Source: an uncultured Alistipes sp.
GTDB taxonomy: Bacteria; Bacteroidota; Bacteroidia; Bacteroidales; Rikenellaceae
DNA: 64,000 nucleotides
Direction: 5' to 3'
Assembly: GCA_900769445.1 (NCBI GenBank)
Contig: CAAGGR010000022.1
Location: 1 to 64,000 of the forward strand
Shown one piece after another: positions 25,738 to 33,960 of this stretch; within the stretch, counting starts at the first letter, position 1; the number at the start of each line of letters is the position of its first letter. The position numbers and the translations under genes are program-made. Below the pieces are notes generated by a model. That model worked only from the letters and a program-made list of their open reading frames with translations, was not told where the DNA came from and did not search any database.

Positions 25738-26028
25738 ATGATAAGATTACGCATAGCAGAGGTGCTGACTGAGAAGGGTATCTCGAAGACTGAATTTGCC
25801 AGATTGATGGGCATACAGAAGCAAAATGTCAATGCTCTACTTGAGACTAACAACATTCGTAAAATCGAGGAGATAGCAGAGAAGTTGGGTGTAAAATTTT
25901 CCGACCTAGTAGATGATGGCTCCAATGACCCTCAACCTGAGATTACTGGCTTCATTGAGGTAAGCGGCGAAGTCTATCGCATCAGGTCTAAATCTGATAT
26001 TGAGGAGTTGTTAAAGAAAATTGAGTAA
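25738..26028 (+). CDS. Cro/C1-type helix-turn-helix regulator
   Basis: 96 residues from the ATG at 25738 (a TTG three codons earlier is less likely). An N-terminal HTH_3 domain (IRLRIAEVLTEKGISKTEFA, LMGIQKQNVNALLE, IRKIEEIAEKLGVKFSDLV) is followed by a short C-terminal segment. It probably controls the divergent recombinase operon, its own promoter, or both. A strong terminator follows directly. Confidence 0.85.
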   Translation: MIRLRIAEVLTEKGISKTEFARLMGIQKQNVNALLETNNIRKIEEIAEKLGVKFSDLVDDGSNDPQPEITGFIEVSGEVYRIRSKSDIEELLKKIE

Positions 26029-26037
26029 TACAAATTT

Positions 26038-26063
26038 GCCCGCTGGTCGTAGCGGGCTTTTTT
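26038..26063 (+). terminator. Rho-independent terminator
   Basis: GCCCGCT, loop GGTCGT, AGCGGGC is followed by TTTTTT, 10 bp after the regulator stop. Confidence 0.9.
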
Positions 26064-26091
26064 ATGGGTGCAATACCCCATTTTTGAGTGC

Positions 26092-26458
26092 TTTTCGTTT
26101 ATTGCGAAAATTTTATTATATTTGTATCGCCTACGAGTTAATATCTTAGGCGGACATATTTTAATGAAAGTGTTTTTCGCTTTTGTCCTTCAAAGAAAAT
26201 GTGGAAGTTTTCAAAGCAGTAGGGCAACGGTCAGCACTCATTTCTTGTATAGCTATGTGGCTGTACGCTTTAGGCGTACACATACCTCATACTATCCAAG
26301 TGTGGGGTATTGTATCGTTTATTACTGCATAGGTCTTTCCACAACCTTCTTTGAGATAAACGAGAATCAGCTCCACACTTTCTTTTTTTACATCATTCAC
26401 CATATAGGAGTTGTATGGTAATAGTAGTTGGACACAAACAATCTAAACTAATATTACT
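26092..26458 (+). promoter_or_regulatory. Promoter and long 5' leader of the LRR lipoprotein gene
   Basis: TATATTTG at 26117-26124 with a weak TTCG 19 bp upstream suggests a start at about 26131, giving a 5' untranslated region of about 330 nt. It has hairpins CGCCTA/TAGGCG (26129-26152), directly at the predicted 5' end, and TGTACGC/GCGTACA at about 26270-26288. No convincing reading frame lies in it. The length and stems suggest post-transcriptional control; that is inference. Confidence 0.5.
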
Positions 26459-29400
26459 ATGAAAAAACTATTTGTATTACTGGCAATGATTGCTCTATTG
26501 TTGCCATCGTGTCAGAAGATTGAGGACCGCATTGATGGTCTTGAAAATCGAATTGATGAGATTGAGGGTACTCAGATTGCATCTCTTCAACAGCAGATTA
26601 ACGCTATTAACACTTCTCTTCCTGAGCTTAAGCAGATGGATGTTGAGCTGAAAGAGTATATTACAAATCTTCAAACTACCGCAACGGCATTGGAGGAGAA
26701 GATTGAAGAGGCCAATGACGACATCAAAAAACTAGAGGCCGCACTTGATAAGGCCATTAAGGATGCTGAGGCTTCTGATGATGCACTCAAAGAGGAACTC
26801 GTTTCTCAGCTTAACACTGCTAAGGCTGATGTACTGGCGCAGCTTCAATCAACTAAGACAGCACTAGAGGCAGAGCTAGCTCAGATAAACGCAACCATCG
26901 CTACACTCCAATCTAAGGATGCTGAGCTTGAGCAGAAGATTACCACCTTGGAGGAGTATGTCAACGGCGAGTTACAGAATACAGAAGACTGGGTATCTGC
27001 GACATTTGCGACCCTTGAGCAGTACAACTCAATATCTTCTGAGATTGCGACCATCAAGCAGAACATAGAGTCGCTTAATGAGTCTATCGAGGCCCTTGAG
27101 GAGCGATTGATGGAGAACATTTCTGATGAGATTGCTACGGCAATTGAGCCAATTAAGAATGAGTTGGTTGCAGAGATTGCATCAGAGATTACAACACAAT
27201 ATACAACGGCTATATCTACAGCCAAGTCCGAGATTACTGCCGCTTATACAGCTGCTATCTCAACAGCTATTACAAACCTTGAGGCATCTATGATGCAGTG
27301 GGTAAATAATAAGTTGGCGGGATACTATACTATTGCCGAGACAGAGGCTAAGCTTGCGTTATTGCAGAGCGTACTAGAATCACAGCTTGCATCGCAGAAA
27401 GTATATCTTGAGGGTCTTATCAACTCTCTTTCTACAGAGTTGAATGGTAAGATTTCAGCAAATAGCATTTTGATTGAGGCTCTACGCACTGATGTAAGCA
27501 CCTTGGAGCAGACCGCTGCGGCATACGCAAACAACATCGCTAATAATGCAGCAGCTATTGCTAAGAATACGGAGTCTATTATTGCTAATGCAGCAGCAAT
27601 CTCTGCTAATGCTACAGAGATTGAGAATATCAAGAATACCATTACATCTTATAAGGCAGAGATGGAATCTAAGATTTCGGAGATTGAATCTCGCCTTACC
27701 AATATTGACGCTGACATTGTTGCTATTAACAATGAGATTGAGGCTGTTCGCAATGACTATAGTTCTAAAATCTCAGCATTGCAGAGTACTGTTGAGCAGA
27801 AGATTGCAAATAACACATCGCTTATAGAGGCAAACCAGGCTCTTATCAGCGAGAATGCCGCAGCTATTGCCGATAACAAGTCGGCTATCGCAGCACTTAA
27901 GGCATCAACAGACGCTGCTATTGCTAAGAATGCTGCTGATATTGCAACCAACGCTGATAACATTGCAAATAACGCAGCTCTCATTGCACAGAACGCAAAG
28001 GCTATTAGCAACAATGCTGATGCTATTGCTCAGAATGCGGCTGACATCTGGCAGTTGCAGCAGGACTTGATTACTACCAAGAATGAGATTATCGAGGCAT
28101 ATACAGCTGCTATTAAGACCGCTATCAACACTCTTGACGGAGAGCTTCGAGGTCAGATTGCAACCGAAGTAGCGACTATCAACGCTCGTATTGACAATGA
28201 GGTTGAGGTTATCAATAATGCTATGGCAACTCTTGATGAGCGTGTAACAGCTCTTGAGAAGGAGGTTAAGACTATAAAGGTTGCTATTTACAATATCCAG
28301 ACCGAGATAGCTGAAATACAGGAGCAGATTGCTGCTCTTATCGAGCGTATTCAGTCAGTATCGTTTGTGCCAGACTATGCAGATGGTAAGACAACAATGT
28401 ACTACACCAACTCATCTGGTATGATTACAGCTGGCTCTGCAACTCTTAAGTATGAGATTCGTCCTGCATCAGCAGCCGAGGAGTTAGTTGATGTTTGGGA
28501 GGATGCTTTGAGCGTGAAGGCTGTCTATACTCAGACTCGTGCTGCTGGTGACTTCGTTGCACTTACCATTGAGAGCGTATCAGCGGACAACGACATCTTG
28601 TCAGTAGTTGTCTCTGGCGCTAATCTTAGTGATGACTACTTCCGTGGTGAGTTGTCGGCAAATGTACGTTTGGAGATTTCTAACGGTTACAGCTGCCTCA
28701 CATCAGACTATGTAAATATGGTCCCTTGGACTACCGATACTGTTTATATTCCTGATGCAAATTTCAAGGCTTACCTCTTGGGTGAGTTTGATGCTAATGG
28801 CGATAATGAGATTTCGTTGGAAGAGGCTGAGACAATCCGTGAGATTAACATCTCTGCTTCGCTCCTTCAGGTTAAGTCGATGGCTGGTATTGAGTACTTC
28901 TCTAACCTTGAGACTTTGGATTGCTCATACAACCGAGTAACATCACTCGACCTTGCAAACAATACTAAGCTCAAGGATGTTAATGTTAGCAGCAATAAAC
29001 TTACATCACTCGTCCTTCCAGCATCGGTTATTAATGTTGATGCTTCGGCTAACCAGCTCACTACTCTTGATGTGAGCTCGGCTGTGGGTCTTAAGACTCT
29101 TAATGTCGCAAATAATAAATTGGCATCGTTCAATGTGGCTCAGAACAAGGCTTTGACCTCGCTTAATGTAGGCGACAATGACCTTGTACAGCTCGATGTT
29201 ACCAAGTTGCTCTCGCTCACTGAACTTCAGTGTGGTGGTAATGATATTTCGTTGCTCAACCTCACTAAAAATACAGCTTTAACCACTCTTGACTGCCACG
29301 GCAACAACCTTACATCATTAGACCTTGCTAAGAATACCGCATTGATAACTCTCGATTGCGGTGAGAATGCTATTGCTAACCTCTACCTTGGCACTGAGAA

Positions 29401-30796
29401 GCTTATCTCTATTGACTGTGCAAATAATGCTTTGGCTTCTATCAATGTGGCATTGCAGACTAAGCTTACCGACCTCGACTGCTCACACAATGAGTTGACC
29501 CAGTTGGATGTTACTAAGTGTACAAAGCTTGCAACCCTCGATTGCTCTTACAACAACCTTGCGATGTTGAACATTAGCAATAACTCGATGTTGACTACAC
29601 TTGACTGCTCAAACAATGCGTCGTTGGCTAAGTTGTGGGTCAAGAACGATGCACAGCAGAATGCAATAGCTATCACCAAGGATAGCACAAGTGGCATATA
29701 CTACAATAACGGCGGCATTGTTATCCCTGATTCAGCGTTGAAGGCTTACCTCGTGAACAACTACGATGATGATGGTGACGGCGAGATTTCTATTGCTGAG
29801 TCTGATAATATCACAATGGTAAACTGCTCTGGCAAGGGTGTTGAGGATTTAACAGGCTTGGAGTCTTGTACAAACCTTATAACCCTCAACTGCTCGAATA
29901 ACAATATCACAAAGATTGAGTTGCCAAACCTTGCACAGTTGAGAACGGTTACTTGTAGTGGCTGTCCCGTTGAGCGAATGAATTTCAACGGTTGTACTTC
30001 ATTACAGTACCTCAACTTGCAGGGCGTAACTAATAATGCTATTAGCGGCACAGCTATTACTATTGATGGCTACACTCAGGCTAACACCCTCTATTTTACA
30101 GCGAACAATACTGCATTCACATCATTCACATTTAAGAATGCTTCTACATTGACGTCTTTGGAACTCTATGGTGAGTTTGCCGATGTAGCAGTTACTGATA
30201 ATACTGCTTTGACATCACTTGTATTCTATGCACCTGTGGTAAATGCTACGCTTTCGGGTAATAGCGTATTGGAGGGTGTTGATGTATCATCACTTCTTTA
30301 CCTCGAAACTCTCGATGTGCAGAAGTGTAACTTACAGTCGCTCGATGTTACTAAGAACTTGGCATTGACCTCGCTTATCTGTAACAATAACAATCTTACG
30401 ACACTTGATGTAAGCAATAATACTTCGCTCGTGAAGTTCTACTGCAACGACAATAAGTTACCACGCATCAATGTAACTGCTAACACTGCATTGCAGGAGT
30501 TTGATATTGCAAACAACTTACTTTCAGCATTGAATGTCCGCAATAACAATGCTCTAACCTATCTTAATATAAGTAACAATTCGGATATTTCGATGGTTGA
30601 TGTGAAGTATAATACCGTATTGGAAACTTTGTATGCAGAAGGTTTGGCAATTGGAGATATCAACCTATCAGCAAACAATGCTCTTATAGATGTGCGTCTT
30701 TATAATACCCCGTCACTTAAAACAATCGTTATTTGGGAAAAATGTAAATCTCGCAATGATTATCTCAACTTTGATATGGGGGGTCGAAGTTTATGA
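26459..30796 (+). CDS. Giant surface lipoprotein: coiled coil, EF-hand and leucine-rich repeats (frame ends early)
   Basis: 1445 residues as read. A lipoprotein signal (LLPSCQKIEDRI) leads into a very long coiled coil (about residues 20-630), including Asn/Ala/Ile-rich heptads such as IANNAAAIAKNTESI. A beta domain follows (about 635-750). Two modules come next, each with an EF-hand-like Ca2+ loop (DANGDNEISLEE at about 778 and DDDGDGEISIAE at about 1104) and a block of leucine-rich repeats (SLDLANNTKL type). The frame stops at a TGA 10 nt after a run of six G, leaving a 5-residue out-of-family tail (GGRSL). Removing one G joins it to the downstream Lcl-type domain for a 1621-residue protein. 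Likely an exposed adhesin; partner unknown. Confidence 0.85.
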   Translation: MKKLFVLLAMIALLLPSCQKIEDRIDGLENRIDEIEGTQIASLQQQINAINTSLPELKQMDVELKEYITNLQTTATALEEKIEEANDDIKKLEAALDKAIKDAEASDDALKEELVSQLNTAKADVLAQLQSTKTALEAELAQINATIATLQSKDAELEQKITTLEEYVNGELQNTEDWVSATFATLEQYNSISSEIATIKQNIESLNESIEALEERLMENISDEIATAIEPIKNELVAEIASEITTQYTTAISTAKSEITAAYTAAISTAITNLEASMMQWVNNKLAGYYTIAETEAKLALLQSVLESQLASQKVYLEGLINSLSTELNGKISANSILIEALRTDVSTLEQTAAAYANNIANNAAAIAKNTESIIANAAAISANATEIENIKNTITSYKAEMESKISEIESRLTNIDADIVAINNEIEAVRNDYSSKISALQSTVEQKIANNTSLIEANQALISENAAAIADNKSAIAALKASTDAAIAKNAADIATNADNIANNAALIAQNAKAISNNADAIAQNAADIWQLQQDLITTKNEIIEAYTAAIKTAINTLDGELRGQIATEVATINARIDNEVEVINNAMATLDERVTALEKEVKTIKVAIYNIQTEIAEIQEQIAALIERIQSVSFVPDYADGKTTMYYTNSSGMITAGSATLKYEIRPASAAEELVDVWEDALSVKAVYTQTRAAGDFVALTIESVSADNDILSVVVSGANLSDDYFRGELSANVRLEISNGYSCLTSDYVNMVPWTTDTVYIPDANFKAYLLGEFDANGDNEISLEEAETIREINISASLLQVKSMAGIEYFSNLETLDCSYNRVTSLDLANNTKLKDVNVSSNKLTSLVLPASVINVDASANQLTTLDVSSAVGLKTLNVANNKLASFNVAQNKALTSLNVGDNDLVQLDVTKLLSLTELQCGGNDISLLNLTKNTALTTLDCHGNNLTSLDLAKNTALITLDCGENAIANLYLGTEKLISIDCANNALASINVALQTKLTDLDCSHNELTQLDVTKCTKLATLDCSYNNLAMLNISNNSMLTTLDCSNNASLAKLWVKNDAQQNAIAITKDSTSGIYYNNGGIVIPDSALKAYLVNNYDDDGDGEISIAESDNITMVNCSGKGVEDLTGLESCTNLITLNCSNNNITKIELPNLAQLRTVTCSGCPVERMNFNGCTSLQYLNLQGVTNNAISGTAITIDGYTQANTLYFTANNTAFTSFTFKNASTLTSLELYGEFADVAVTDNTALTSLVFYAPVVNATLSGNSVLEGVDVSSLLYLETLDVQKCNLQSLDVTKNLALTSLICNNNNLTTLDVSNNTSLVKFYCNDNKLPRINVTANTALQEFDIANNLLSALNVRNNNALTYLNISNNSDISMVDVKYNTVLETLYAEGLAIGDINLSANNALIDVRLYNTPSLKTIVIWEKCKSRNDYLNFDMGGRSL
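30778..30783 (+). repeat. G6 homopolymer at the frame break
   Basis: Six G in a row end the frame of the upstream LRR part. With five G the reading would continue as MGVEVYDNAGNSYG into the Lcl-type domain. This could be a slipped-strand on/off site, a fixed mutation or a sequencing error. Confidence 0.6.
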
Positions 30797-31325
30797 CAAT
30801 GCGGGTAACAGTTATGGATATCCATTCTCTGTTGGACAGTATATCCCTTGGTTTAATGGAGGAGTAGTCTATGAGATTAGCAACAATGGCGCAAATGGTA
30901 GAATGATATCATTAGACCAAGTTTCATTAGCTTGGTCAACAGAAAATGTGGTCACTAACGCCACAGACAATGACAATGGAGCGAATAATATGGCAGCCAT
31001 CAAAGCCATAAATCCAACTTTAAGCAAATACCCTGCATTCCGTTGGTGTGACAATTATAGTAGTGGTGATAATTGGTATTTACCATCGTACAAAGAATTA
31101 AAATACCTATACGAAAATTATAGCTACATTAATACAACATTAACAAATGCAGGAGGGACTAAATTTGATTATGGGTCATACAAAACGTACTATTGGTCAT
31201 CTACTGACCATGACCATGATAGCGCTAAGGGCGTAGATTTTTACGATGGTGATGCTTCTTGGATAAATAGCTATTCTTATAAAAGTTGGTCATCGTTTAG
31301 AGTTCGTGCTATCCTAGCTTTTTAA
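30783..31325 (+). pseudogene. Out-of-frame C-terminal Lcl/DUF1566-like domain of the LRR lipoprotein
   Basis: About 180 codons. VEVYDNAGNSYGYPFSVGQ, then DNYSSGDNWYLPSYKELKYL, then YYWSSTDHDHD and FRVRAILAF are the hallmarks of the Lcl C-terminal/DUF1566 domain found at the ends of bacterial surface proteins. It has no convincing start codon or signal of its own; an ATG at 30690 would add residues read in the wrong frame of the LRR region. It is the natural end of the preceding protein, cut off by one extra base in the G6 run. Confidence 0.75.
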
Positions 31326-31340
31326 TTAGCTATTAACAAC

Positions 31341-31368
31341 GGTTGGTGGTGATTTCCCGCCACCAACC
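31341..31368 (+). terminator. Hairpin after the LRR/Lcl gene
   Basis: GGTTGGTGG / CCACCAACC with a short loop lies 15 bp after the Lcl stop. The downstream sequence is not U-rich, so termination is only probable. Confidence 0.5.
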
Positions 31369-31407
31369 TTACAATAAAACATATTATTAACATAGAATTT
31401 TGCATCA

Positions 31408-31662
31408 ATGGAATTGAAGCTTATCGAAAGAAACAAAAGAGATAGTTCTACTGATTTGGTTTGCATATCAAATGAAAGTCAAATATATGTGCCCAAAGTA
31501 ATAGTAGGTTCTCCTGCATATTTGAAGAAAGGTAGCGTGATTTGGGTAAAGCGAGAACTGTATAATATTTATGAACTTACTGAAGATATTACAGAGAACA
31601 ATAAAGATGAGTTTATCGCACACCTACAAAGTGTCGAGGGGTTTATTGCTGAGAAATTTTAA
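31408..31662 (+). CDS. Hypothetical small protein
   Basis: 84 residues, soluble, no signal peptide. It reads as a beta-rich small domain (QIYVPKVIVGSPAYLKKGSV, then WVKRELYNIYELTEDITE). I do not recognise a family. It follows the LRR/Lcl gene on the same strand after a hairpin and is convergent with the next gene. Confidence 0.55.
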   Translation: MELKLIERNKRDSSTDLVCISNESQIYVPKVIVGSPAYLKKGSVIWVKRELYNIYELTEDITENNKDEFIAHLQSVEGFIAEKF

Positions 31663-31742
31663 ATATCCACACTTCGCTGTGGTTTCATTTATAACTAAAA
31701 TCAACGACCTCACCGTTAGATAATAAGGGTTTGATATTTGCA

Positions 31743-31770
31743 ACAACGGCCGTCAATCGACGGCCATTGT
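31743..31770. terminator. Bidirectional hairpin terminator
   Basis: CAACGGCCGTC, AATC, GACGGCCATTG: a 7-bp GC-rich stem extended by CAA/TTG around a mismatch. It lies between two convergent genes. Confidence 0.65.
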
Positions 31771-31772
31771 CA

Positions 31773-32273
31773 TTAATACGAGATGCTGAGGGTGGCATCG
31801 GGATTACCTAGCTCAATAGGTGTTTCTTGGAGCTTGGACCTATTCAATACATCCAGATACATAAGGTAGGCATAGTCTGGAGTAATACTAAACTCTATGC
31901 CTTCAATCTTACAGATAAGTTTCTCAACTACATTTGTAGCGTCGGGATGTGATGGAAGGTAGTAGTTAATAAAAGCATAGATGTCGCACTTGTCCTTTCC
32001 ATAGCTGGCTACATCCTCCTTGTAAACCTTAGAGCTTATCTGGTCGTGAGGCGACACATAGCTATAGCCGTGCTTGAATTTTACATCGATGCTAAGGCGT
32101 CTACCTTCAGCATCGGTAAATTCTCTCTGCTTCTCGAAATAAATGTGCATTGCTCCATTCTCCTCGATGTAACGTACTCGCATCTCCTCTCTAATCAACC
32201 AGTGATTCGAATTACTCATTAGGTCATAAAACTCTTTAATTTCAGCTGAAGTGTTAATCAAATTACTTTCCAT
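31773..32273 (-). CDS. Hypothetical protein of the element
   Basis: 166 residues, soluble, acidic, no signal. Segments such as IYFEKQREFTDAEGRRLSID and KHGYSYVSPHDQISSKVY are not from a family I recognise. It is preceded by 298 bp of AT-rich sequence containing no other gene. Role unknown. Confidence 0.6.
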   Translation of the reverse strand: MESNLINTSAEIKEFYDLMSNSNHWLIREEMRVRYIEENGAMHIYFEKQREFTDAEGRRLSIDVKFKHGYSYVSPHDQISSKVYKEDVASYGKDKCDIYAFINYYLPSHPDATNVVEKLICKIEGIEFSITPDYAYLMYLDVLNRSKLQETPIELGNPDATLSISY

Positions 32274-32571
32274 TATTGTATATTTTTATTAAAATTATTT
32301 TTACTGAGCTTTGTGCTCTTTCCTATAACATAGGATGTCAAAATCAAAAAACAAGGTCTTTTCAAAAAAAAATGTAAAAAATTAATCTTTTAAGTTATAA
32401 CGATACAAAATTTAAGTAGTTTTTGCTTGTGTCGTAAGGTTAAAAAGTATCATTTTTATATTGATACACTTTGTGTGTATAGTCTTGTTTTTATTGCATT
32501 ATATTTCTTAGTTTATCTTCTTTTATAATATCGTGATACCTATAAAATAGATGCAGTGACAGGGGGTGTTG
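32274..32571. other. AT-rich gene-free stretch with GATAC/GTATC motifs
   Basis: Very AT-rich and without a credible reading frame. It contains several GATAC or GTATC words, including an inverted pair AGTATCA-TTTTTATAT-TGATACAC at about 32447-32468, and CGTGATACC near the Rep-like gene. It lies directly downstream of that gene, so an origin is possible but not shown. Confidence 0.35.
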
Positions 32572-33435
32572 TTATCTATACCTCAGGTTGCAATCAAAGA
32601 GCATTTGCCAACCCAACTTCTTGCGACCAGCGGTAAACCTGAGTAAAGACTGTAAAGCTTTAAGATATATGACATCAAGTGTATCTTGGTTGAAGATAAC
32701 ATCCTCAGCAATGTCAACTCGAAGTGAGCTTGCAATCTTCTTTAAGTCTTGATTATTCAAACGAACTTCAAGCCGATGAAGCTTGTTGGGGTTCCCATAA
32801 TAGTCTAATATGTATTGTTTGTAGGATTTGGATGTAATCTCATCCATTTTATTGTAGCAATCGAGCACCATACCATCATACTTATTTTTCTTAGCTTTTG
32901 CTTGTTTGATGGTCAGTGATTTGGGTAAATCTCTGTTAAGGCTCATTTTGCAGTTGCGGAGCACGCCATCCAATGCCTCATCTCTATTTATTATCTGCTT
33001 CCGATTGATGATTGTTCTTAGTTGAGGATTACGCATCAACTGTCTTATCCTATCAGAGATGTTGTACTTGAAATCTCTTGCTAAATCGAGGTGTGTGACG
33101 TTATTAAAGGTTAAGTCGAGTAGCTCTGATATAGAGAGCGTTTCAATTAGTAACATTTCGTTGTATAACACTTCATTTTCAACTCGTAACCATATATAGT
33201 TGTCGGCATTTGATGCACCATACCTATCAAAATATAGTGATGCAACCTTCTTCTTTCGTAGATGTATATCGAAGTGGTGATTATGTGCTTGTCCTTTTGT
33301 TCTCTTGAGTAGAAATGTATCTATGAATACATTGTTGTCAGTTCTCTTTAGCATATTGAGCACTTTGCCCTCCGCGCAATAGCAGAGGGTTAGCGCATCA
33401 ATGATAGTTGTACCAATCTTTTCATTCCCGTTCAT
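32572..33435 (-). CDS. Replication-initiator-like protein (Rep_trans type)
   Basis: 287 residues. THLDLARDFKYN and HRLEVRLNNQDLK resemble motifs of rolling-circle initiators and Tn916 Orf20-type proteins (Rep_trans), including a Tyr-containing YCAEGK/YFDRYGASN region. It would nick a double-strand origin to allow replication or mobilisation after excision. It overlaps a small upstream gene by 14 bp, so the two are coupled. The family call is from motif resemblance only. Confidence 0.6.
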   Translation of the reverse strand: MNGNEKIGTTIIDALTLCYCAEGKVLNMLKRTDNNVFIDTFLLKRTKGQAHNHHFDIHLRKKKVASLYFDRYGASNADNYIWLRVENEVLYNEMLLIETLSISELLDLTFNNVTHLDLARDFKYNISDRIRQLMRNPQLRTIINRKQIINRDEALDGVLRNCKMSLNRDLPKSLTIKQAKAKKNKYDGMVLDCYNKMDEITSKSYKQYILDYYGNPNKLHRLEVRLNNQDLKKIASSLRVDIAEDVIFNQDTLDVIYLKALQSLLRFTAGRKKLGWQMLFDCNLRYR

Positions 33436-33658
33436 TGGTATTAGAGAGTTTCACATCTTCATTATTTTTGTCTAGACCGAAATACTCGTCCATAGTGAGA
33501 TGCTCATCTCTACTCTTCACACCCAACCAATATTTGGTAAGGGCTTGTGATAAATGTAGGCGGTGACTCACAGATTTTGCTTTCCCTTTGGAAGCTTTGC
33601 TGATTTTTTGTTTAGTAGAGTCATCTAGTTCTCTGAATTGTCTTTTATAGTTACTCAT
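33422..33658 (-). CDS. Small basic protein coupled to the Rep-like gene
   Basis: 78 residues, Lys/Ser-rich N-terminus (STKQKISKASKGKAKSVSHR resembles the small NUMOD3-type DNA-binding motif), then HLSQALTKYWLGVKSRDEHL and an acidic tail. It overlaps the Rep-like start by 14 bp. It may help origin recognition; unproven. Confidence 0.6.
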   Translation of the reverse strand: MSNYKRQFRELDDSTKQKISKASKGKAKSVSHRLHLSQALTKYWLGVKSRDEHLTMDEYFGLDKNNEDVKLSNTNERE

Positions 33659-33960
33659 TATATACTACGGGGATTTTTATTGCCCGTCTATAATAAATAT
33701 AGGAAGTAAGGTAAAAAAGACAAGAGTAGTAATAAAAAAAGTAAAAAAATATCAAAGAAAAATAAAACACCACACAGCGTGCACCTACTTAACCTACTCT
33801 ACCCGCCCATAATTACAAGAGGTGGTTTACCGCTGCAAAGTATTGTGTAGTATGGTAGTATCAGGGGTAGGGGGCTGGCTATCTGTGGAAAAGGTTATTC
33901 TGTTAGGAGGGGGACTTTCTGTACAAAAAAAAGGAGGTATATAACCTCCTAATGTGTTGT
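33659..33960. other. Gene-free stretch between Rep unit and integrase
   Basis: The left half is A-rich. The right half has a C-rich run (CCTACTTAACCTACTCTACC) facing a G-rich partner (GTAGTATGGTAGTATCAGGG), so it could fold into a long imperfect hairpin, as seen at some origins or transfer sites. It ends in the integrase terminator. No gene called. Confidence 0.35.
33925..33950 (-). terminator. Rho-independent terminator of the integrase gene
   Basis: On the - strand AGGAGGTTATATACCTCCT is followed by seven or more T, 10 nt after the integrase stop. Confidence 0.9.

Noticed and set aside
26161..26421. Small protein gene in the leader before the LRR lipoprotein
   Set aside because: The open frame (from 26068) overlaps the terminator/promoter region, has odd composition, and the region contains hairpins instead.
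27500..28060. CRISPR-like or satellite repeats in the island
   Set aside because: The periodic AATAATGCAGC-type words are codons of coiled-coil heptads inside one long frame.
28900..29640. Direct DNA repeats
   Set aside because: They encode leucine-rich repeats; spacing is a multiple of three and the sequence varies at third positions.
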